A stretch of 11,919 nucleotides of DNA from positions 1 to 11,919 of the forward strand of contig JBBSEU010000183.1 in assembly GCA_038239365.1 (NCBI GenBank), written 5' to 3'. Shown one piece after another: positions 6,478 through 11,919 of this stretch (position 1 is its first letter; the number at the start of each line of letters is the position of its first letter). Below the pieces are notes generated by a model. It searched no databases. It had not been told where the DNA came from and worked only from the letters and a program-made list of their open reading frames with translations. Position numbers and translations under genes: made by a program. This DNA comes from JBBRMW01 sp038239365. GTDB lineage: Bacteria > Chloroflexota > Anaerolineae > Aggregatilineales > UBA2796.

Positions 6478-7449
6478 ATGCAATATGGAACGGTACCCGG
6501 CATCGACAAACCGATCTCGCGGGTTGTGCAAGGCACAATCATGATCGAGTCTAAAAAGTTGGAGAAAAGTTTCGCCCTGTTAGATGGCGTTTTTGCGGCA
6601 GGCTGCACGACGTTCGATACCGCTCACGTTTACGGCGGTGGTGACAATGAGCGAACGGTTGGCAAGTGGATTCGGGAGCGCGGTCTACGTGAAAAGATCG
6701 TCCTGATCGGCAAGGGCGCGCACCCAAATGGAGATCGTAAGCGCGTTACGCCATCGGACATCAACGCCGATGTACACGAATCATTGGCGCGTTTTGAGAT
6801 GGATTATATTGATCTGTATCTGCTGCACCGCGACGATCCAGAAGTCCCGGTGGGGCCAATCGTTGAAGTGCTGAATGAACACCTGAAAGCGCGGCGCATT
6901 CGTGCCTTTGGCGGCTCGAACTGGTCTTATGAACGAGTTCAGGAAGCTAACGCCTATGCCGCCGAACATGGCTTGACGCCGTTCGTCGCCAGCAGCCCGA
7001 ACTTCAGTTTGGCTGTGCAGATTCGCCCGCCCTGGGCAGGCTGCATCAGCATCAGCGGCGCACAAGGCAGTGCCGCCCGTACCTGGTACGCCGAAACGCA
7101 GATGCCCTTGTTCACCTGGTCGAGTCTGGCGGGCGGGTTTTTCTCCGGGCGCTTCCGGCGCGATAACTTAAGCTCATTCGATGACTATTTCGATAAGCTG
7201 TGTGTCGAGTCGTATTGCAACGAGGACAACTTTCAGCGATTGGATCGGGTCGAAGCACTGGCCGCACAAAAATCGCTGAGTGTGCCTCAAATCGCGTTGG
7301 CCTATGTGCTGAGCCAACCGTTGAACATCTTCGCGCTGGTTGGCTGTGCAACTGTCGATGAATTTGCGGCGAATGTGGCGGCCAGTGAAGTGAAGCTCTC
7401 GGTTGAAGAAATTGCCGAGTTAGAAGGGCTGATTTCACCGGTAGTTTGA
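6478..7449 (+). CDS. Aldo/keto reductase
   Basis: A 323-residue (beta/alpha)8-barrel NAD(P)H-dependent oxidoreductase. The catalytic tetrad is visible: D47 and Y52 in TFDTAHVYGGGDNE, K79 in VLIGKGAH, and H117 in DLYLLHRDDP. The cofactor-binding end includes FGGSNWS (144-150) and MPLFTWSSLAGGFFSG (209-224), then the C-terminal SVPQIALAYVLSQP and a VGCATVDEF phosphate-binding region. The HRDDP motif after the barrel strand resembles sugar-related AKR branches, from memory. AAGGA (6460-6464) lies 13 bases before the ATG, a rather long spacing. It follows the Gfo/Idh gene closely and probably shares its promoter; together they could interconvert carbonyl and hydroxyl groups of a sugar-like substrate (inference). 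Its stop is 15 bases from the end of the convergent peptidase gene, with no visible terminator between. Confidence 0.92.
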   Translation: MQYGTVPGIDKPISRVVQGTIMIESKKLEKSFALLDGVFAAGCTTFDTAHVYGGGDNERTVGKWIRERGLREKIVLIGKGAHPNGDRKRVTPSDINADVHESLARFEMDYIDLYLLHRDDPEVPVGPIVEVLNEHLKARRIRAFGGSNWSYERVQEANAYAAEHGLTPFVASSPNFSLAVQIRPPWAGCISISGAQGSAARTWYAETQMPLFTWSSLAGGFFSGRFRRDNLSSFDDYFDKLCVESYCNEDNFQRLDRVEALAAQKSLSVPQIALAYVLSQPLNIFALVGCATVDEFAANVAASEVKLSVEEIAELEGLISPVV

Positions 7450-7464
7450 AAGCAAAACAGCGCA

Positions 7465-9069
7465 TCAACCGTTGGGTGTCGGCTCCACCGAATGATCATC
7501 ACTCAAGGTTGGCGCGATCAGCAGGTTGAGCGGATCGGGTGAGCGCATATACCGCGCCCGAATCTCAGCCGTGCGGAGATAATCCGCGCGGCTGAGCAGC
7601 CCCCACAACGCGGCGGGCGTGGCAATCTGATCGGCTTCTTTGGTTGCATAATCGCGCAGCCAGTGGAAAAAGGCCACATCGCCAATGGCTGCGCGTATTT
7701 CCGCCAGCATCAACGCGCCGCGCAAATAGACCGCATTGATGTAAGGTCGCCCCGCCTTAAACTCATAAACTGTCGAATCCACGTAGCCCTGTGGCTGATA
7801 CAAATTGACGCGCCAACTCCACCACCACTTGACCAGATCGGGATACTTCTTTTCGAGAAATAACACTTCACTGTAAATAGCAAAGGTTTCGTCAAGATAG
7901 GGGTGCTGCCCCTGATCATCCCCGACGCTTGAATACCACCACTGATGAGCTACTTCATGGGCAGTGATGAGCGTCAGATACGAGTCGGGCTTGCCTTCGT
8001 AACCCGCAAACCAACCGTTGCCCACAAACACAATTCCGCTGAACTCCATGCCGTCCGGGAAATCGCCCTGTACCACAACCAGCCGCTTGTACGGGCACGC
8101 GCCGAACAATTCCGTGAAGCGCGCCACTGCATCACGCGCCGTCGCCAATGCCTGAGTGCGGGCTTCGCTGCCAGTCGTATGGGCAAAGCCGTAAAACTCG
8201 ATGCTGACGCCTTCGGGTGTGAGGGCGATTTGTTCGGTGAAGGCTTCGCTGATGCTAAGCGCGAAGTTGCGGCCATGTTCCAGCGTGAATTGCCAGCTCG
8301 TCGCGTCGACACGGTTCACAACGCCCGGCCCCGCTACAAGTAATTTATCCGGGTTGCCGCCATGTACCGTGACATTTACTTCGTAGCTGGCCGAGTCGGT
8401 TACATCCGTCTCGCCGATGTTCCAATCGCGCGGGACAAGCCAAGCCCCATCGGTGAACGGCGCGATAACGGGCAGCCAATCCCCCAGGTTCAGTTGGCGA
8501 TCCGAGTAGCCGAAATAACCGAAGCCGCCCGCCGCGCCTTCGGGAATGAGCGGTACTTTTAGCGAAAAGCCCATCGTCAGCGTTGTACTGCACCCTGGCA
8601 AGAGGGGTTGGCCGAGTTTCACATCGAGCCGTCCGCCTGACCACGTATAACTATCGCTGACGGCATTCGTGCTAAACGACGACAGGGTAAAGACGCCCGG
8701 CTTGCGTGCCTGAACTATCACAAAAACGACAGTGTCCAGCCGCGATCCGGTATTGTTGCGAAAAGTTGTTTTGAGCGTCCCGGTGACGGTGTGCTGCGCC
8801 AATTCAATGCTGACGATTGCGGCATAGTGGCGAGCGGCGGTGCTTGCGTCGGGAGTACAGGCGGGCGCTGTAGAAGGCGTCGGCGCGGGTGCGGTGATCC
8901 CGATCTGAGGCACGGCGGTTTGGGCGATTCGAGTCGGCGCAAGCGATGGGAGCGGACTCACGGTGGTTTCGGGCGGCTTGAGATAAAAATTGCAGGCGGA
9001 GAGGAGCAGAGTCATTAGAGCGATCTGATAATGCTTGAATATCCAAACACGCCAGGGCAAATTTGGCAT
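7465..9069 (-). CDS. M1-family (aminopeptidase N-like) zinc metallopeptidase lipoprotein
   Basis: A 534-residue protein from the ATG at 9069. The N-terminus carries a signal peptide ending in the lipobox LSAC (lipidated Cys26), so it should be a membrane-anchored extracytoplasmic lipoprotein. A Pro/Thr/Ala linker (about 33-75) follows. An M1-type N-terminal beta domain leads to the catalytic domain with HEVAH (371-375), and the third zinc ligand E394 lies exactly 18 residues later in YLDE, the hallmark HEXXH-X18-E. A downstream YLRG (Y448) matches the transition-state tyrosine. The substrate-anchoring GxMEN motif reads GMEF (340-343), an altered form. It probably trims peptides outside the cell. 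It is shorter than full aminopeptidase N and lacks the long C-terminal helical domain. A TTG at 9078 with AGGGGAG ten bases upstream is an alternative start. Confidence 0.9.
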   Translation of the reverse strand: MPNLPWRVWIFKHYQIALMTLLLSACNFYLKPPETTVSPLPSLAPTRIAQTAVPQIGITAPAPTPSTAPACTPDASTAARHYAAIVSIELAQHTVTGTLKTTFRNNTGSRLDTVVFVIVQARKPGVFTLSSFSTNAVSDSYTWSGGRLDVKLGQPLLPGCSTTLTMGFSLKVPLIPEGAAGGFGYFGYSDRQLNLGDWLPVIAPFTDGAWLVPRDWNIGETDVTDSASYEVNVTVHGGNPDKLLVAGPGVVNRVDATSWQFTLEHGRNFALSISEAFTEQIALTPEGVSIEFYGFAHTTGSEARTQALATARDAVARFTELFGACPYKRLVVVQGDFPDGMEFSGIVFVGNGWFAGYEGKPDSYLTLITAHEVAHQWWYSSVGDDQGQHPYLDETFAIYSEVLFLEKKYPDLVKWWWSWRVNLYQPQGYVDSTVYEFKAGRPYINAVYLRGALMLAEIRAAIGDVAFFHWLRDYATKEADQIATPAALWGLLSRADYLRTAEIRARYMRSPDPLNLLIAPTLSDDHSVEPTPNG

Positions 9070-9075
9070 TATAAT
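9068..9075. promoter_or_regulatory. Palindromic ATTATAAT between divergent starts (candidate -10 box)
   Basis: ATTATAAT is its own reverse complement, so a TATAAT reads on both strands. On the + strand it sits at 9070-9075, six bases before the ATG at 9082, which would place transcription start at or near the start codon (a leaderless mRNA). No convincing -35 lies upstream. On the - strand it overlaps the ATG at 9069 and would fit only a later start, so + strand use is likelier. Confidence 0.35.
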
Positions 9076-9081
9076 CAAGTT

Positions 9082-10119
9082 ATGAATACTCCCCTGGATA
9101 ATCGCACATTCGATCTGTCGGGTTCACATTACGAGATTGGCCTCACCATCGGGCGCGGCAGTGAACCCTTTACGCTGCCTGCATGGTGGCCGGAACCTCC
9201 GGCGCTCGACTTTGCTCAGGCCTGCGCCCGTGAGATCGCCGCGATTCACGCCCCGTTGATCGATGAATTATACGGCCATGCCGACGGTCAGGCACTACCC
9301 TATGATGACCTGCTGCGGATTCTGTGCCGTCAGCGATTGGGCGGGCGGCCTGCACCGCTGGTACCCGAACGGGGCGGCTGCACCAGCCTGGCCTGGCGTG
9401 ATAGCGATGGGCATGTGCTGGTTGGGCGCAACTATGATTTTTACACCGTTCAGCGCGTCCGGCAACGAATTCGCTTACAACCAGATGGCGCTCACCCGAC
9501 GGTTGGAATGCGCGGCAGTGTGCCCTGTGGCCGCTACGATGGTGTCAATGCGGCGGGTTTGTTCGTGTGTTTGCATGTCGTCCTTTCGGATCGCGTGGCG
9601 AATCCGCGCCCTGGCATCCCCTTTCATCTGATCCCGCGCATTCTGCTCGAAACGTGCAGCACCGTCAACGAAGCGATTGACTGCATTACGCAAATGCCAC
9701 ACCTGCACAGCTTCAACTATCTGCTTGCGGATCGGGAGTCGTTCGCGGCTGTCGAGTGCCATGCCGAACGCTTGCGGATCATCCACCCGCCGGGCGATGT
9801 GTTGGCCGTCGGCAACTTCTATCAGCATCGGGATATGCTGTCGCTTCAACAGCGCCGCACCCAAACGGTTTCGCGGGCACGCACTGCTTACCTCGAAGCG
9901 GGGGACTGGCAAAATGGCGAGTCGTGGGACTCAATTCAGGCGGCCATGACCGATCACAGCGCGGCAGTTTGCGGACACAGTGGCGGCCATACCACACTCT
10001 GGTCATGCGTGGCCGATCTGACAGCGCAGCGCATCGCCTATACGATTGGCGCACCATGCAGCGAACCGTATACGCCCGTCGCTTGGCCTTCTCATAACGC
10101 TCAAACAATGGAACACTAA
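9082..10119 (+). CDS. C45-type Ntn-hydrolase / acyl-CoA:6-APA acyltransferase-like protein
   Basis: A 345-residue protein of the N-terminal-nucleophile hydrolase superfamily, close to the C45 (isopenicillin N acyltransferase) and choloylglycine hydrolase groups. Key features are the candidate nucleophile C100 in ERGGCTSLAW; GRNYDF (115-120); GRYDGVNAAGLFVCLH (150-165); NYLLADRE (212-219) followed by AVECH; and GNFYQH (244-249). In this family the protein cuts itself before the Cys, which then acts as the N-terminal nucleophile, so about 99 residues would be a propeptide or alpha chain. It likely cleaves or transfers an acyl group on an amide; the substrate is unknown and need not be a beta-lactam. 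No signal peptide is visible. ATG 9082 is preferred over ATG 9031, because the extra 17 residues fall on the promoter-like sequence and overlap the divergent gene; neither start has a Shine-Dalgarno. The kinase gene starts one base after its stop. Confidence 0.83.
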   Translation: MNTPLDNRTFDLSGSHYEIGLTIGRGSEPFTLPAWWPEPPALDFAQACAREIAAIHAPLIDELYGHADGQALPYDDLLRILCRQRLGGRPAPLVPERGGCTSLAWRDSDGHVLVGRNYDFYTVQRVRQRIRLQPDGAHPTVGMRGSVPCGRYDGVNAAGLFVCLHVVLSDRVANPRPGIPFHLIPRILLETCSTVNEAIDCITQMPHLHSFNYLLADRESFAAVECHAERLRIIHPPGDVLAVGNFYQHRDMLSLQQRRTQTVSRARTAYLEAGDWQNGESWDSIQAAMTDHSAAVCGHSGGHTTLWSCVADLTAQRIAYTIGAPCSEPYTPVAWPSHNAQTMEH

Positions 10120-10120
10120 A

Positions 10121-11845
10121 ATGTCTCAAAGTGGAACGGTCAGCCGTTCGACGGCGCGAACCGATGCGCGCGTCACGTTTTCCGATGGACTGGTCTACAG
10201 CGCGCCAGTTGGCACGCCCATCAGCGAGTACACGTGTGCAGCCTATCCAGACGGCACGCCCGATGGCCCGATAGTTGGCGCGATCATCGACGGTGATTTG
10301 CGTGAACTAACCATGCCGATTTCGCGCGATGCACAGGTCAAACCGATCACATTGGCGGATAGCGATGGCAGCCGTATTTATCGCCGTTCGCTCGTTTTTG
10401 TGCTGACCACCGCCGCCGCCGAATTATTCCCTGGCATCAAACTGGCGGTGGAGCATTCACTGGTTGAAGGCGGCTTTTACTGTCAGGTGATTGAGCGGCC
10501 ACAGTTCGAGGCGGCAGATTTGGCGGCACTGCACGAACGGATGGCCGCGATCATCGCCGCCGATCAGCCGATCACGCGCAAAACGATGCCGCTCAGTGAC
10601 GCAAAGGCGATTTTCAATGCGCGCGGCGATGATGATAAAGTGCGGCTGTTGGAGTATCGCAGCAAGGATTATCTGACACTGTACACCTTGCGTGATAATG
10701 TGGATTATTTTTTTGGCTACATGCTGCCTTCAACCGGGATACTCAGGTTGTTCGATCTGTGCGCGGCGGATGATGGCTTTATCCTGCGCTACCCACGCCC
10801 CGAATCGCCGGACAGGTTAGCGCCCCTCAGCGGATCGTCACAGCTTGAGCGTATCTTTCGGCAAACGCACGAATGGCTGCGCGTCATGCGGATCGATGAT
10901 GTGGGGCGGCTCAATGTGGCGGTTGGCGAAGGCCGCATCCGCGAAACGATTCTGGTCGCCGAGGCGCTCCATTCAAGGCGCATTGCCGAGATCGCGCAGG
11001 GGATCGTGGATCGGCACAAAAACGGCGTGCGTCTGGTGCTGATCGCCGGGCCGTCATCATCGGGCAAAACGACGTTCAGCAAGCGGTTGGCCGTCCAGTT
11101 GATGGCGCACGGCATTCAACCCTTCACGCTGGCGATGGATAACTACTTCGTGGATCGGGAACTGACGCCGCATGATTCGTCGGGCGCTTACGACTTCGAG
11201 GCGCTGGAAGCACTCAACCGCGAACGTTTGAATCATGATCTGCTGCTGCTAATGAGCCGTGAACAGGTGCAGCTTCCGCGATTCGACTTTTTGCAGGGGC
11301 GCGGCGTACCCGGTGATAGCGCCCAATTGAGCGATGACAGTGTGATCATTGCTGAGGGCATTCACGGCTTGAACCCCGATCTGGTGCCGCACATCCCGCC
11401 CGAACGCATTTTCCGTATCTACGTCTCGGCGCTCACCGCTCTGAACATTGATCGGCATAACCGCATCCCGACTACCGATGTTCGGTTGCTGCGCCGTATC
11501 GTGCGCGACGCGACTCATCGCGGCTACAGCGCACAGGATACGCTCAATCGCTGGGAAAGCGTGCGACGTGGCGAAAAAACGAACATCTTCCCCTATCAGG
11601 AAAATGCCGATTCGATGTTCAACTCCGGCCTGCCCTATGAACTGGCCGTCATTCGCCCATTGGCCGAACCGCTGCTACTGCAAGTGGAGCGATCTTCGGC
11701 GCGCTACATCGAAGCCAAACGGCTGCTCGTCTTTTTGCGCTGGGTGCGCCCAGCCAGCCCCGATCTGGTGCCAGATGATTCGCTGCTGCGCGAATTCGTG
11801 GGCGGCTCGATTCTGGAAACATACACGCCCGGCGCGAACCAATAG
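10121..11845 (+). CDS. Nucleoside (uridine) kinase fused to a ThrRS-like N-terminal region
   Basis: A 574-residue fusion. Residues about 15-80 form a TGS-like small domain. Residues about 85-230 resemble the second additional domain of threonyl-tRNA synthetase, with ELFPGIKLAVEHSLVEGGFY (101-120). The histidines that normally precede this motif are replaced (R89, F93, T97), so tRNA editing is not expected. Residues about 300-540 are a P-loop uridine kinase/phosphoribulokinase domain: Walker A GPSSSGKTT (310-318), DNYFVDRE (340-347), YDFEALEAL (357-365), AEGIHGLN (411-418) and RRIVRDATHRG (458-468). It probably phosphorylates uridine, cytidine or a related nucleoside with ATP in the cytoplasm, with the N-terminal half sensing or regulating (inference). 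This layout is a known bacterial family. The ATG follows the upstream TAA after one base, suggesting translational coupling to the acyltransferase-like gene. Confidence 0.9.
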   Translation: MSQSGTVSRSTARTDARVTFSDGLVYSAPVGTPISEYTCAAYPDGTPDGPIVGAIIDGDLRELTMPISRDAQVKPITLADSDGSRIYRRSLVFVLTTAAAELFPGIKLAVEHSLVEGGFYCQVIERPQFEAADLAALHERMAAIIAADQPITRKTMPLSDAKAIFNARGDDDKVRLLEYRSKDYLTLYTLRDNVDYFFGYMLPSTGILRLFDLCAADDGFILRYPRPESPDRLAPLSGSSQLERIFRQTHEWLRVMRIDDVGRLNVAVGEGRIRETILVAEALHSRRIAEIAQGIVDRHKNGVRLVLIAGPSSSGKTTFSKRLAVQLMAHGIQPFTLAMDNYFVDRELTPHDSSGAYDFEALEALNRERLNHDLLLLMSREQVQLPRFDFLQGRGVPGDSAQLSDDSVIIAEGIHGLNPDLVPHIPPERIFRIYVSALTALNIDRHNRIPTTDVRLLRRIVRDATHRGYSAQDTLNRWESVRRGEKTNIFPYQENADSMFNSGLPYELAVIRPLAEPLLLQVERSSARYIEAKRLLVFLRWVRPASPDLVPDDSLLREFVGGSILETYTPGANQ

Positions 11846-11856
11846 GCGGGTTCATC

Positions 11857-11919
11857 ATGCAAGCTGGCTACTCAAAAAGATCGCTTGTCGCCAAACTGGG
11901 CATCAAACCGGGTACACAT
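11857..11919 (+). CDS. DUF3052-family protein, 5' end only (cut by window edge)
   Basis: An open frame from ATG 11857 runs to the end of the window with 21 codons. It begins MQAGYS and continues with LVAKLGIKPGT, which resembles the conserved N-terminus of DUF3052 proteins (AGYSGTPLxKKLGIKxG, from memory). The function of this family is unknown. It lies 11 bases after the kinase gene, with AGGCGGG (11844-11850) as a likely ribosome-binding site, and is probably in the same transcript. Too little is present for more. Confidence 0.6.
   Translation, partial: MQAGYSKRSLVAKLGIKPGTH

Noticed and set aside
7450..7464. Bidirectional terminator between the convergent AKR and peptidase genes
   Set aside because: The 15-base gap contains no inverted repeat that I can see.
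7945..8343. 132-codon + strand frame inside the M1 peptidase gene
   Set aside because: It is antisense to the conserved catalytic region of the peptidase and shows no domain or start signal.
10046..10120. 25-residue upstream extension of the kinase fusion
   Set aside because: It overlaps the C45-type gene in another frame; ATG 10121 directly after that gene's stop fits coupling.

Overview
The window is an ordinary-looking stretch of bacterial chromosome, moderately GC-rich, with ten genes. Nine are complete and one runs off the right edge; nine lie on the + strand and one on the - strand. I see no rRNA, tRNA, CRISPR array, insertion sequence or phage gene. The gene mix suggests Chloroflexota (Anaerolineae-like). 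It includes exported proteins with Pro/Thr/Ser-rich linkers, an ECF sigma factor paired with an anti-sigma-like membrane protein with a large beta-rich ectodomain, a long ThrRS-like/uridine-kinase fusion, and the start of a DUF3052 protein. That assignment is inference from gene style, not from a marker gene.

Left part (1-2055): a small stand-alone CBM48/isoamylase-early-set protein, a membrane-anchored or secreted LysM protein, and a CcrM/M.HinfI-type adenine methyltransferase predicted to modify GANTC. The methyltransferase has no restriction endonuclease beside it within the window.

Middle (2100-5378): a two-S1-domain RNA-binding protein with its own textbook sigma-70 promoter (TTGATA-N17-TATAAT) and a clear intrinsic terminator. 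It is followed by an ECF sigma factor that overlaps by 17 bases a 544-residue one-pass membrane protein, likely its anti-sigma factor, with a long exported sensor-like part.

Right-middle (5400-7449): a two-gene redox operon of a Gfo/Idh/MocA dehydrogenase (dihydrodiol/xylose dehydrogenase-like) and an aldo/keto reductase, both probably acting on sugars or related polyols.

Right part (7465-11919): a - strand M1-type zinc metallopeptidase lipoprotein diverges from a + strand cluster. The cluster holds a C45-type Ntn-hydrolase/acyltransferase, a nucleoside-kinase fusion starting one base after its stop codon, and the beginning of a DUF3052 gene. The two divergent starts lie 13 bp apart around a palindromic ATTATAAT that could serve as a -10 box; if it serves the + strand gene, that mRNA would be leaderless.

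The best candidates for new biology are the solitary CcrM-like methyltransferase with GANTC sites near upstream regions, the ECF/anti-sigma pair with its unusual ectodomain, and the compact divergent promoter. I did not find a clear novel defence or mobile system.
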